From the NCBI RefSeq assembly GCF_947494875.1, contig NZ_CANLWM010000001.1, positions 1,070,810-1,134,809 on the forward strand: a stretch of 64,000 nt of DNA. Direction: 5' to 3'. The DNA comes from an uncultured Williamsia sp. Its GTDB lineage: Bacteria; Actinomycetota; Actinomycetes; Mycobacteriales; Mycobacteriaceae. The notes beneath the pieces were generated by a model. The model saw only the letters and a list, made by a program, of their open reading frames with translations, ran no database searches and was not told where the DNA came from. The position numbers and the translations under genes were made by a program. Every line of letters starts with the position of its first letter. The stretch's first letter is position 1. Positions 52,796 through 61,242 of the stretch are shown here, piece after piece.

Positions 52796-54346
52796 ATGAC
52801 CGAACCGGCCACCCGCCCGCACCACGACGCGACCCCGTCGCGGCAGGCTCCTGAACGCACCGGCACGGTCGCGCAGATCCGTCCCCGCTCCGCCGCCGGC
52901 ATGTCGCTCCAGGAGATCCTCGACGCCCAGCGCTCGGCGTTCCTGCGTGACGGCATCCCCGACGCGCGCACGCGCATCGACCGGATCAACCGCCTGTCAT
53001 CGCTCCTGCTCGACAACGCCGACGAGATCGCCGAGGCGCTCCGCGACGACTTCGGCTCGCGTCCGCGTGAGTTGTCGATCGCGACCGACGTCGCGGGCTG
53101 CATGATCGACCTCGCCGACCAACGTCGTCACGTCCGGAAGTGGATGGCCACCGACAAGGTCGCGAAACCGGCTGCGCTGATGGGTTTCTCGCAGCGCATC
53201 CGGCACGATCCGCTGGGCGTCGTCGGGATCATCGGCCCGTGGAACTTCCCGCTTCAGCTCACGGTGGTCCCCGCCGGTGCCGCGTTCGCCGCCGGCAACC
53301 GCGTGATGATGCGTCCGTCGTCGGTCACCGCACGCACCACGGCGGTACTGGCGAAGCACGCCCCCGACTACTTCTCGGTGGAGGAACTCGCCGTCCTGAC
53401 GCCGGAGCACGGCGGCGGGTCGGACTTCGCGAAACTGCAGGTCGACCACCTGTTCTTCACAGGCTCGCCCGAGGTCGGCCGGTCCGTCGCCGCGGAGGCG
53501 GGCAAGAACCTCGTGCCGGTCACCCTCGAACTGGGCGGCAAGAACCCCGTCGTCGTCGACACCGACGCCGACATCCGCGTCGCGGCCGAGCGCATCGCCG
53601 ACGCCAAGCTCGTGAACTCCGGCCAGGTCTGCCTCTGTCCCGACTACGCGTTCGTCCCCGCGTCGCGCGTCGAGGAGTTCGTCGACACCGTGATCGCGCG
53701 GTGGCGCGCCGCGAACCCGAGCATCGCCGAGAACGACCATTACACTGCCACCATCAACGACAAGAACTTCTCGCGCATCGTCGGACTGATCGACGACGCG
53801 GTGGAGCGCGGTGCGTCGAAGCGTCAGGTGATCCCGCCGGGCGAGTCCCTGCCGGACGCGAGCACGCGCAAGATCCCTCCGACGGTGCTGACGGACGTCC
53901 GTCCGGGCAGCGACATCGAGGACGACGAGGTGTTCGGCCCGGTGCTGACGGTGTACCCGTACCGGGACCTGTCGGAGGCGGTCGAGTACATCACCGCCCG
54001 CCCGCACCCATTGACGATGTACTGGTACGGCCCCGACAACGCCCGCTACGAGCAGCTGCAGGCGTCGACGCGGTCGGGGTCGGTGAACGGCAACGACTTC
54101 GCCCTGAACCTGCTGAGCGGCGCGATGCCGTTCGGGGGTGTCGGGACCAGCGGGATGGGCAGTTACCACGGCCATTTCGGGTTTGCCACGTTCTCCCACG
54201 CCCGGGCCGTGACCCATTCGCGGATGCCGATCAGCTTCGGCCGCATGATGTCCGCGCCGTTCACCGCGTCGGATCGCCGGACCACCAACGCCCAGCTGTC
54301 GATGTGGAAGACCATCACCAAGCGGGCGACCAAGCGCAACCGCTGA
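52796..54346 (+). CDS. aldehyde dehydrogenase, coniferyl-aldehyde dehydrogenase-like
   Basis: A 516-residue ALDH. NAD contacts GIIGPWNFPLQL and FTGSPEVGRSVAAEA, catalytic Glu in VTLELGGKNPVV, nucleophile Cys in LVNSGQVCLCPDYAF (two Cys), and DDEVFGPVLTVYPY plus MPFGGVGTSGMGSYHG at the end. The C-terminal form is class 3/coniferyl-aldehyde-like. ATG 52796 follows GAAGGAG. A basic KRATKRNR tip is unusual. It ends 49 bp before kstR2; whether it belongs to the steroid pathway is unclear, since no KstR2 box precedes it. Confidence 0.87.
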   Translation: MTEPATRPHHDATPSRQAPERTGTVAQIRPRSAAGMSLQEILDAQRSAFLRDGIPDARTRIDRINRLSSLLLDNADEIAEALRDDFGSRPRELSIATDVAGCMIDLADQRRHVRKWMATDKVAKPAALMGFSQRIRHDPLGVVGIIGPWNFPLQLTVVPAGAAFAAGNRVMMRPSSVTARTTAVLAKHAPDYFSVEELAVLTPEHGGGSDFAKLQVDHLFFTGSPEVGRSVAAEAGKNLVPVTLELGGKNPVVVDTDADIRVAAERIADAKLVNSGQVCLCPDYAFVPASRVEEFVDTVIARWRAANPSIAENDHYTATINDKNFSRIVGLIDDAVERGASKRQVIPPGESLPDASTRKIPPTVLTDVRPGSDIEDDEVFGPVLTVYPYRDLSEAVEYITARPHPLTMYWYGPDNARYEQLQASTRSGSVNGNDFALNLLSGAMPFGGVGTSGMGSYHGHFGFATFSHARAVTHSRMPISFGRMMSAPFTASDRRTTNAQLSMWKTITKRATKRNR

Positions 54347-54370
54347 CCTGGGCGGACAGGCGCGCTGCCA

Positions 54371-54384
54371 CCCAAGCGCTTGCT
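54371..54384. promoter_or_regulatory. KstR2 operator upstream of kstR2
   Basis: CCCAAGCGCTTGCT fits AnCAAGnnCTTGnT at all fixed positions but the first. The core CAAGCGCTTG is a perfect palindrome. It overlaps the promoter of kstR2, implying autorepression. Confidence 0.85.
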
Positions 54385-54389
54385 AGGGT
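54384..54389 (+). promoter_or_regulatory. leaderless -10 box (TAGGGT) of kstR2
   Basis: TAGGGT lies 6 nt before the GTG at 54396 and abuts the KstR2 operator, so repressor binding and transcription exclude each other. Confidence 0.55.
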
Positions 54390-54395
54390 GGCAGC

Positions 54396-54992
54396 GTGTC
54401 GACCAACGCCCCCTCGCGCTCCTCGCGGCGTGAGGAACTGCTCGACCTGGCGGGGCGGATGTTCGCCGAGCAGGGCCTGCGCACCACGACCGTCCGCGAC
54501 ATCGCCGACTCCGCCGGCATCCTCTCGGGCAGTCTGTACCACCACTTCGACTCCAAGGAGTCGATGGTCGACGAGATCCTCCGTGGATTCCTCGACCGTT
54601 TGTTCGCGCGCTACCACGAGATCGTCGACGCGGGGCGTCCGGCGGACGTCACGCTGACCGACCTCGTCGTCGCGTCCTTCGAGACCATCGACCGCGACCA
54701 CAACGCCGTCGCCATCTACCAGGACGAGGCGAAACGGCTGTCGTCGCAGGAGCGGTTCTCCTACATCGGCGAACGCAACCGGGAGTTCCGGGGACTGTGG
54801 GAGACGGTGCTGCGCACCGGCGTCGAGGACGGGACCTTCCGGTCCGACCTCGACATCGAGCTCGTCTACCGCTTCCTCCGCGACACCGTGTGGGTCGCGG
54901 TGCGGTGGTACCGGCCGGGTGGTTCGCTCGATGCGCACCGCGTCGCCGACGAATACCTCGGTGTCGTGCTGAACGGTCTCACCCCGCGCTGA
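54396..54992 (+). CDS. kstR2: TetR-family regulator KstR2
   Basis: A 198-residue TetR protein. The DNA-binding part SRREELLDLAGRMFAEQGLR, TTVRDIADSAGILSGSLYHH is very close to KstR2, as are the ligand-domain segments AIYQDEAKRLSSQERFSYI and VYRFLRDTVWVAVRWYRPGG. KstR2 represses the HIP branch of cholesterol degradation and is released by HIP-CoA. The two CAAGnnCTTG boxes in this window are its expected sites. Confidence 0.92.
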   Translation: MSTNAPSRSSRREELLDLAGRMFAEQGLRTTTVRDIADSAGILSGSLYHHFDSKESMVDEILRGFLDRLFARYHEIVDAGRPADVTLTDLVVASFETIDRDHNAVAIYQDEAKRLSSQERFSYIGERNREFRGLWETVLRTGVEDGTFRSDLDIELVYRFLRDTVWVAVRWYRPGGSLDAHRVADEYLGVVLNGLTPR

Positions 54993-55034
54993 GTCACCCT
55001 CGTGACGTGCTGCGGTGGGGTGAGACCCGGTGCG

Positions 55035-55322
55035 TCAGTACGACTTCAGCGGATGGATCGCGACGTTCTCGAGCGCGTCTCCCTGGGTCGCGAACGCGTC
55101 GGCGACGTGCGGCGCCTTCATGTGCGCGTCGAGAGCCTCCTGGCTCTCCCACTTCTCGACGGTGACGAACGTGCCGGGGGCGCTGCCGGATTCGTACACC
55201 TCGTACGCGATGCAGCCGTCGTCACCCCGGGATGCCTCGGCGAGTGTCTTCAGCGCCGCGCCGACGCTCTCCGCGGTTCCTTCTTTGGCCGAGATAGTCG
55301 CCACCACATTCAGTTCCGCCAT
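55035..55322 (-). CDS. antibiotic-biosynthesis-monooxygenase-like (ABM) protein
   Basis: A 95-residue single ABM domain: LNVVATISAKEGTAESVGAA, GCIAYEVYESGSAPGTFVTV EKWESQEALDAH-type core and HVADAF. Such dimeric ferredoxin-like proteins are putative quinol or heme-type monooxygenases such as YgiN/ActVA-Orf6. ATG 55322 follows GGAGGATCCG. The substrate is unknown. It may share a transcript with the upstream TetR gene (54-bp gap). Confidence 0.82.
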   Translation of the reverse strand: MAELNVVATISAKEGTAESVGAALKTLAEASRGDDGCIAYEVYESGSAPGTFVTVEKWESQEALDAHMKAPHVADAFATQGDALENVAIHPLKSY

Positions 55323-55376
55323 CGGATCCTCCGTCGCATCCCCGCCCGGCGACGATCGCCGAACGCAGTCGCGACC

Positions 55377-56000
55377 CTACCCGCGGGAGGTGTCGGCGAG
55401 GAGGCGTTCGACCGCGCCGACGACCGTGTCCGCGACCAGCGCGGCGCCGTCCTCGGCGATCTCGCCGTCGGAGCGCAGCCCGATGACCGATTCGACGAGG
55501 CGGAAGGGCAGTGCGCATCGAGGATCGGCCACGTCGGCGCCGATCACCTCGGCGGCGAGCGACCGGTAGATGTCGCGCAGCGCGAGCCGGTCCGCGCGGA
55601 ACGGGTCGAACGCCGCGGTCCGGATCTCCGGCAGCAGGTAGAGCACACCGAGATTCCACCGCGACGTCACCAACTGCGTGACGTCGAATCGCGTGATCTC
55701 GATCAGCCGGTCGCGCGCGGGGCGTGCGGTGTCCTGCCCGCGCGCGACGTCGAGGGTCGGCACCACGGTCTGCCGCAGCAGCGCGATGAGGATGTCCTCC
55801 TTCGTCGCGAAGTGGTGGTACAGCGAGGCCTGTCGCAGCCCGACGGCCTCGGCGATCGCCCGTGTGGACGTGCCCGCGTACCCCTGCTCGGTGAAGAGCT
55901 CCCCGGCGGCGTCGAGGATCTCGTCCTGCGGCGTCCCGCCCACGCGCCGCCGCGGCATCAACCGGGGACGGCCCCGGGCCGGCGTCTGTGCGGAGCTCAC
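55377..56000 (-). CDS. TetR-family regulator, probable controller of the urea/guanidine operon
   Basis: A 207-residue TetR protein with HTH TQDEILDAAGELFTEQGY-type N-terminus (GTSTRAIAEAVGLRQASLYHH). GTG 56000 is supported by TAGCGT eight bases upstream (minus strand, 56009-56014). The ligand domain includes RFDVTQLVTSRWNLGVLYLLPEIR. It is divergent from the permease-UAAP-carboxylase operon with 179 bp between starts, so it probably controls that operon; no palindrome was confidently identified. Confidence 0.82.
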   Translation of the reverse strand: MSSAQTPARGRPRLMPRRRVGGTPQDEILDAAGELFTEQGYAGTSTRAIAEAVGLRQASLYHHFATKEDILIALLRQTVVPTLDVARGQDTARPARDRLIEITRFDVTQLVTSRWNLGVLYLLPEIRTAAFDPFRADRLALRDIYRSLAAEVIGADVADPRCALPFRLVESVIGLRSDGEIAEDGAALVADTVVGAVERLLADTSRG

Positions 56001-56179
56001 GGGCACCCACGCTACCGAGCGGACGGCCCGCACGATCCGGTGAGCACTCGTTGACACAGCGTTCACAGAGCGGAAACCCGTCGGGACCTCGTCGTCACTA
56101 TCTTTTCGATCACTCGACAGAAAAACCCCGCCCCGAGGACGCGGCGGCGTCTGTTCCCCGTGTTCGTCAGGAGAGTCCC

Positions 56180-57739
56180 ATGACCGCAGTCGACAACCCC
56201 GCGGGCCCCACCCGCGACGTACCGCCCCCGCCCGTGTCGTCGCGCGCCGACGCCGACGCCCTCGCCGAACTCGGCTACACCCAGCAGCTCCACCGCGGCA
56301 TCGGGTCCTACGCCGCGTTCGCCGCCGGGTTCTCGTTCGTGTCCATCCTCACGACGGTGTTCGCGCTGTTCGCGCTCGGCTTCGGTCTGGGCGGTCCGGC
56401 GTTCTTCCTCACCTGGCCGATCGTGTTCGTCTGCCAGTTCTGCGTCTGCCTCGTGTTCGCCGAGCTGTCGGGCAAGTTCCCGGTGGCCGGCGCGGTCTAC
56501 CAGTGGTCACGCCGCCTGGCCGGCGAGACCGTCGGGTGGTTCGCCGGGTGGTTCATGCTCGTCGGCTACATCGTGTCCGTCGCGGCCCTGGCCATCGCGA
56601 TGCAGAGCGTGCTGCCGTCCATCTGGTCGGGATTCCAGCTCGTCGGCACCGACACCGGTCTGACGACGGTCTCCGGTGCCACCAACGCGATCATCCTCGG
56701 CACCATCACCATCGCGCTGTGCACGCTGATAAGCGCGATCGGCGTGTCGTTCATGGGCAAGGTCACCGTCGTCGGGGTCAGCATCGAGATCATCGGCGTG
56801 ATCCTGCTCGTCGGCCTGATGTTCGCCCACGCCGAGCGCAATCCGGTTGCGGCCGTGGCCGACACGGGTGGCCACGGCTCGGGACTGGGCTACGTCCCCG
56901 CGTTCCTGGCGTCCATGCTGATGGCGGCATACGTGATGTACGGCTTCGACTCCGCCGCGGAGCTGTCGGAGGAGACCACCGACCCGCGACGCACCGCGCC
57001 GAAAGCGATCATCCTGGCGCTGCTGGTCTCCTTCGTCGGCGGCGGGCTGATGATCCTCGCGACGCTCATGGCGGCTCCGTCCCTCGGTGCGCCCGAGCTC
57101 TCGGCCGACGGCATCGCCTACGTCATCACCAGTCAGCTCGACACATGGATGGGTCGCACACTGCTCGCCATCGTCGCGATCGCGATCTTCTCGGCCACCC
57201 TGGCCATCCAGGCGTCGGCATCACGCGTCATGTTCTCGATGGCCCGCGACGGCCGACTCCCGTTCTCCGACTTCCTCGCCCGGGTGAATCCCCGCACCGG
57301 GACGCCGATCAACACCGGCATCGTGGTGAGTGTCCTGGCCATCGTCGTGCTGTTGGTCAACCTCGGCCAGGCCGGAGTGTTCGCCGCCATCACCAGTGTC
57401 TCGGTGGTCATCGTCTACATCGCGTACCTGATGGTGACCGTGCCCGCCCTGGTACACCGGATCCGCGGTCGCCGTCTCGACTTCGGTCCGGGCGTCTTCT
57501 CGCTGGGTCGCTGGGGCATCCTCGTCAACGCGATCGCGGTCGTGATGGGCGCCGCCCTGATGGTCAACATCGCCTGGCCGCGCCAGGAGGTCTACGACCC
57601 CGACGGCACGTCCTGGTTCCTGCACTACTTCGCGATCATCTTCACCGCCGGCACCCTGGTGGTCGGCGCGCTCGCCTATCTCCGCGTCCGCTCGGCCCGG
57701 CCCATGACGACCACGCCGGCGACGGAGGCGGCCCGATGA
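56180..57739 (+). CDS. APC-family amino acid/amine permease
   Basis: A 519-residue transporter with 12 membrane segments: FSFVSILTTVFALFALGFGLGGPAFFL, VFAELSGKFPVAGAVYQWSRRLAGETVGWFAG-type motif and YGFDSAAELSEETTDPRR-TAPKAI, the APC consensus of the GABA/choline branch. ATG 56180 follows CAGGAGAG. First gene of an operon with UAAP1, UAAP2, carboxylase and allophanate hydrolase, so it probably imports a guanidino or amine nitrogen source. A TATCTT -10 candidate lies at 56099. Confidence 0.88.
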   Translation: MTAVDNPAGPTRDVPPPPVSSRADADALAELGYTQQLHRGIGSYAAFAAGFSFVSILTTVFALFALGFGLGGPAFFLTWPIVFVCQFCVCLVFAELSGKFPVAGAVYQWSRRLAGETVGWFAGWFMLVGYIVSVAALAIAMQSVLPSIWSGFQLVGTDTGLTTVSGATNAIILGTITIALCTLISAIGVSFMGKVTVVGVSIEIIGVILLVGLMFAHAERNPVAAVADTGGHGSGLGYVPAFLASMLMAAYVMYGFDSAAELSEETTDPRRTAPKAIILALLVSFVGGGLMILATLMAAPSLGAPELSADGIAYVITSQLDTWMGRTLLAIVAIAIFSATLAIQASASRVMFSMARDGRLPFSDFLARVNPRTGTPINTGIVVSVLAIVVLLVNLGQAGVFAAITSVSVVIVYIAYLMVTVPALVHRIRGRRLDFGPGVFSLGRWGILVNAIAVVMGAALMVNIAWPRQEVYDPDGTSWFLHYFAIIFTAGTLVVGALAYLRVRSARPMTTTPATEAAR

Positions 57740-58587
57740 GCATCTCGCACGACGAACAGACCGCCTCGACGGCCGGGGCCCGGGCACATGCCCGCGCGCA
57801 GGCCGCGCAGGCCGACGGACCGATGCCGGTGGTGCCGGCCTCGGACTGGCCCACCCCGCCGGACGGCGTCGACGCCGCCCGCCTCACGTGGGCCGAGACC
57901 GTGCCCGGAGGCCGCTACACGGCCAAGGTGCTCGGGCGCGGGACGCGGCTGCGTCTCACCGACGTCACCGGCTCCGCATGTGCCCACGTGCTCCTGTGGC
58001 GCGCCGACGCGCCGTGGGAGCGGCTGAGCGTCGCCGACACCGTGAAGGTGCCGTGGCAGGCGTACCTCGGGACGGGGCACCCGCTGCTCAGCGACCAGGG
58101 ACGGGTTCTCGCGACGGTCGTCGAGGACACCTCCGGACACCACGACGCGCTCTGCGGGACGACGACGATCGCGGCCAACACGGCCCGGTACGGAGCAGGC
58201 GAGCCGGAGTCGGCGACACCGGCCGGTCGGGAACTGTTCGTGCTCGCAGCGGCCAAACACGGCATGGGACCGGCCGACGTCCCGCCGAGCCTGTCGTTCT
58301 TCCGCGGCGTCCGCGTCGACGCCGACGGCGCACTCGTCGACACCGGGTCCGCCGGTCCCGGGCGCCACGTCGATCTCGTCCTGCACCTGCCGTGCGTGGT
58401 CGCGGTCGTCGACACGGCCCACCCGCTCGACGAGTCGCCGACCTTCGACGTCGGCCCGGTCGAGGTGCTGGCGTGGTCGGCGCACGACGATCTCGCCGAC
58501 CTCGTCCGCAAAGCGGGCGACACCGATCCCGAATACGCGCGTGCGGTGGCGAACTCGGAAGACGTCCACGCCGCCGCCCACCCCTGA
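57736..58587 (+). CDS. urea-amidolyase-associated protein UAAP1 (DUF1989; CgdB/CgdA-like)
   Basis: A 283-residue DUF1989 protein: TVPGGRYTAKVLGRGTRLRLTD, SLSFFRGVRVD, CVVAVVDTAHPL. DUF1989 pairs form carboxyguanidine deiminase (CgdAB), which converts carboxyguanidine to allophanate. Here two adjacent DUF1989 genes are present, so this and the next protein would form the heteromer. The ATG overlaps the permease stop by 4 bp. The N-terminal 50 residues are low-complexity Ala-rich. Confidence 0.87.
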   Translation: MSISHDEQTASTAGARAHARAQAAQADGPMPVVPASDWPTPPDGVDAARLTWAETVPGGRYTAKVLGRGTRLRLTDVTGSACAHVLLWRADAPWERLSVADTVKVPWQAYLGTGHPLLSDQGRVLATVVEDTSGHHDALCGTTTIAANTARYGAGEPESATPAGRELFVLAAAKHGMGPADVPPSLSFFRGVRVDADGALVDTGSAGPGRHVDLVLHLPCVVAVVDTAHPLDESPTFDVGPVEVLAWSAHDDLADLVRKAGDTDPEYARAVANSEDVHAAAHP

Positions 58588-58603
58588 ACCGCCAGGAGAT
58601 CCC

Positions 58604-59233
58604 ATGACCAGCACCCTCGCCCCCGACGTCCTGCTCGACGTCGAGATCGGGCCGCGCGCACCGTGGTCCGGTGTCGTGCCCGCCGGCGCCACCGTCGAAC
58701 TGATCGACCTGCACGGCAACCAGGCAGTCGACACGCTGTTCTACGGTGCGCACGACTACGCGATCCGGTACTCGGCCCAGGCGACCATCGCCGCGCAACG
58801 GTCGATATTCCTCACCACGGGCACGGTCATCCGCGACCAGGAGTCGCGGCCCATGCTCACGATCGTCGCCGACGAGGTGGGCAACCACGACACCCTCGGC
58901 GGTGCGTGTTCACAGGAGTCGAACACCCTGCGCTATGGGCACCACACCAAGCACCAGCACGCCTGCGTCGAGAACTTCCTCGCCGAGGGGGCCCGGCACG
59001 GACTGGGCAAGGCCGACATCGTCGGCAACGTCAACTTCTTCATGAACGTGCCCGTCGACCCCGACGGCACCCTCGGCATCGTCGACGGCCTGTCGGCGCC
59101 GGGGAAGTCGGTGACGCTGCGTGCCGAGATCGACACGCTGGTGCTCATCTCGAACTGCCCGCAGATCAACAACCCGTGCAACGGGTTCGACCCCACGGCC
59201 GTGCGCGTCGTGGTCCGCGGGGGCGCGTCGTGA
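58604..59233 (+). CDS. urea-amidolyase-associated protein UAAP2 (DUF1989; CgdA/CgdB-like)
   Basis: A 209-residue DUF1989 protein with PWSGVVPAGATVELIDLHGNQAVDT, metal-binding HHTKHQHACVENF, GNVNFFMNVPVDPDG and LISNCPQINNPCNGFDPT. The several His/Cys residues (NHDTLGGACSQE, NCPQINNPCN) are typical of the metal-binding subunit. ATG 58604 follows AGGAGAT. It pairs with UAAP1 as a predicted carboxyguanidine deiminase; its stop overlaps the carboxylase GTG. Confidence 0.88.
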   Translation: MTSTLAPDVLLDVEIGPRAPWSGVVPAGATVELIDLHGNQAVDTLFYGAHDYAIRYSAQATIAAQRSIFLTTGTVIRDQESRPMLTIVADEVGNHDTLGGACSQESNTLRYGHHTKHQHACVENFLAEGARHGLGKADIVGNVNFFMNVPVDPDGTLGIVDGLSAPGKSVTLRAEIDTLVLISNCPQINNPCNGFDPTAVRVVVRGGAS

Positions 59234-61242
59234 CCATCGAGGTGCTCCGCGCCGGACCCATGACGACCATCCAGGACTGGCCGGGTCGCGTCGGCTACTG
59301 GGGTGTCGGGGTGCCACCGTCGGGACCGATGGACGACCTGTCGTTCCGACTCGCGAACACCGCGGTGGGCAACCCGGAGGGTGTCCCCGCGCTCGAGGCC
59401 ACGCTGGTGGGTCCCCGTCTGCGGTTCACGGCACCGGCGGTCGTCGCGGTCACGGGCGCGCCGGTGCTCGTCACCGTGACATCTCACACGGGAGCCGATC
59501 ACGTTGTCGCGCAGGGTGTCCCACTCGAGGTGCAGGCCGGCGACATCGTCGACGTGGGACCGGTCGGGACCGTCGGGATGCGGGTCTACATCGCCGTCGC
59601 GGGAGGCCTGTCGGCGCAGGAGTACCTCGGCAGCGCAGCGACATTCGGGCTCGGTCGGTTCGGTGGCCTCGACGGACGCGCTCTCGTCGACGGTGACCCG
59701 CTGGAGATCGGCGACGCCGGCACGACGTCGCCGCGTCGCCTGCAGTTCGACGAGTACCCCGCCATCGGCAACGCGTGGCAGCTCGCGGTGACGATGGGCC
59801 CGCACGGCGCACCGGAGTTCTTCACCGACGATGACATCGCGACCCTGCTCGAGACCGACTACGAGGTGCACTTCAACTCCGACCGCACCGGCGTGCGCCT
59901 CATCGGCCCCAAGCCCACGTGGGCGCGGCCCGACGGGGGAGAGGCGGGCCTGCACCCGTCCAACATCCACGACACCGCGTACTCGGTCGGCGCGCTCGAC
60001 TTCACCGGCGACACACCGATCCTCCTCGGCCCGGACGGTCCGAGCCTCGGCGGCTTCGTCTGTCCGGTCACCGTCACCACCGCCGACCGGTGGAAGCTGG
60101 GCCAGCTGAAAGCCGGTGACACCGTGCGGTGCGTGCCCGTCCGGACCGTCGACGCGGCCAGCCCGTCGACCCTCGGCGCCGCACGCCGGTCTCAGTTCGT
60201 ACCCGTGGTGTCGGCCGGTCGGGACGAGGACGGCGGCATCCTCGCCACCGATGTCACCGCCGACGGGCAGAGCACGGTGACCTACCGCCGCGGCGGCGAC
60301 GACAACGTCCTCGTCGAGTACGGGGACATGTCCCTCGATCTCGAGTTGCGCGCCCGCGTGCACGCGCTGGCCGCGCACATCGAGGACCACCGGCCCCGCG
60401 GACTCGTCGACCTGACCGCCGGGATCCGGTCGCTGCAGGTCAAGGTCGACCCGACGGTGTGGTCGTCGGACCGCGTGCTGTCGTGGCTGCGCGAGGTGGA
60501 GGCCGCGTTGCCCGCGGCCGACGACCTCGTCGTCGACAGCCGGACCGTGCACCTCCCGCTCTCCTGGGACGACCCGTCGACGCGCGAGGCCATCGAGCGC
60601 TACATGTTCGGTGTCCGCGCCGACGCGCCGTGGTGCCCGTGGAACATCGAGTTCATCCGACGCATGAACGGTCTCGACTCCGTCGACGACGTCCACTGGA
60701 TCGTGTTCGACGCCGAGTACCTGGTGCTGGGTCTCGGCGACGTCTACCTCGGCGCGCCGGTGGCCACCCCGATGGACCCCCGGCACCGCCTGGTGACCAC
60801 GAAGTACAACCCCGCCCGCACCTGGACGCCGGAGAACGCCGTCGGCATCGGCGGCGCCTACCTGTGCATCTACGGCATGGAGGGCCCGGGTGGCTACCAG
60901 TTCGTCGGACGCACCACCCAGGTGTGGAACCACCGGCACCCGTTGCGCGCCGCCGGATTCGATCCCGAGCACCCGTGGCTCCTCCGCCACTTCGACCGGA
61001 TCCACTGGTACCCGGTGAGTGCCGACGAGCTGCTCGACCTGCGCGCGGACGTCGCGGCCGGGCGCGGTGACGTGACCATCGAGGAGGGCTCGTTCGCGCT
61101 GTCGGAGCACCGGACGTTCCTGGCCGAGAACGCCGACGACATCGCCCGGGTCCGTGGCGGCATGGAGGCCGCGCGGGCCGAGGAGCGGGCCCGCTGGGCC
61201 GCCGACGGTGAGTTCTCCGTGCGCGTGAAGGCCTCCGCATGA
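59230..61242 (+). CDS. urea/guanidine carboxylase carboxyltransferase protein lacking BC and BCCP domains
   Basis: A 670-residue protein equal to the central part of urea/guanidine carboxylase. Residues 1-310 are the AHS2/KipA-like half (VLRAGPMTTIQDWPGRVGYW, GVGVPPSGPMDDLSFRLANT) and about 340-600 the AHS1/KipI-like half (PWCPWNIEFIRRMNGLDSV, VFDAEYLVLGLGDVYLGAPV, NPARTWTPENAVGIGGAYLC). Full-length enzymes are about 1,200 residues with an N-terminal ATP-grasp biotin carboxylase and a C-terminal biotinyl domain; neither is present, and no MKM biotin site is seen. GTG 59230 overlaps UAAP2, leaving no room for an upstream domain. Confidence 0.88.
   Translation: MTIEVLRAGPMTTIQDWPGRVGYWGVGVPPSGPMDDLSFRLANTAVGNPEGVPALEATLVGPRLRFTAPAVVAVTGAPVLVTVTSHTGADHVVAQGVPLEVQAGDIVDVGPVGTVGMRVYIAVAGGLSAQEYLGSAATFGLGRFGGLDGRALVDGDPLEIGDAGTTSPRRLQFDEYPAIGNAWQLAVTMGPHGAPEFFTDDDIATLLETDYEVHFNSDRTGVRLIGPKPTWARPDGGEAGLHPSNIHDTAYSVGALDFTGDTPILLGPDGPSLGGFVCPVTVTTADRWKLGQLKAGDTVRCVPVRTVDAASPSTLGAARRSQFVPVVSAGRDEDGGILATDVTADGQSTVTYRRGGDDNVLVEYGDMSLDLELRARVHALAAHIEDHRPRGLVDLTAGIRSLQVKVDPTVWSSDRVLSWLREVEAALPAADDLVVDSRTVHLPLSWDDPSTREAIERYMFGVRADAPWCPWNIEFIRRMNGLDSVDDVHWIVFDAEYLVLGLGDVYLGAPVATPMDPRHRLVTTKYNPARTWTPENAVGIGGAYLCIYGMEGPGGYQFVGRTTQVWNHRHPLRAAGFDPEHPWLLRHFDRIHWYPVSADELLDLRADVAAGRGDVTIEEGSFALSEHRTFLAENADDIARVRGGMEAARAEERARWAADGEFSVRVKASA

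Noticed and set aside
56001..56179. Guanidine riboswitch (ykkC, mini-ykkC or guanidine-III) upstream of the permease
   Set aside because: A short GACGC/GCGTC hairpin is present, but the conserved guanidine-aptamer sequences were not found; TetR control is more likely.
58588..59230. Hidden biotin carboxylase domain fused in another frame upstream of the carboxyltransferase
   Set aside because: The space is fully used by UAAP2 in a good coding frame, and no ATP-grasp motifs appear in other frames.
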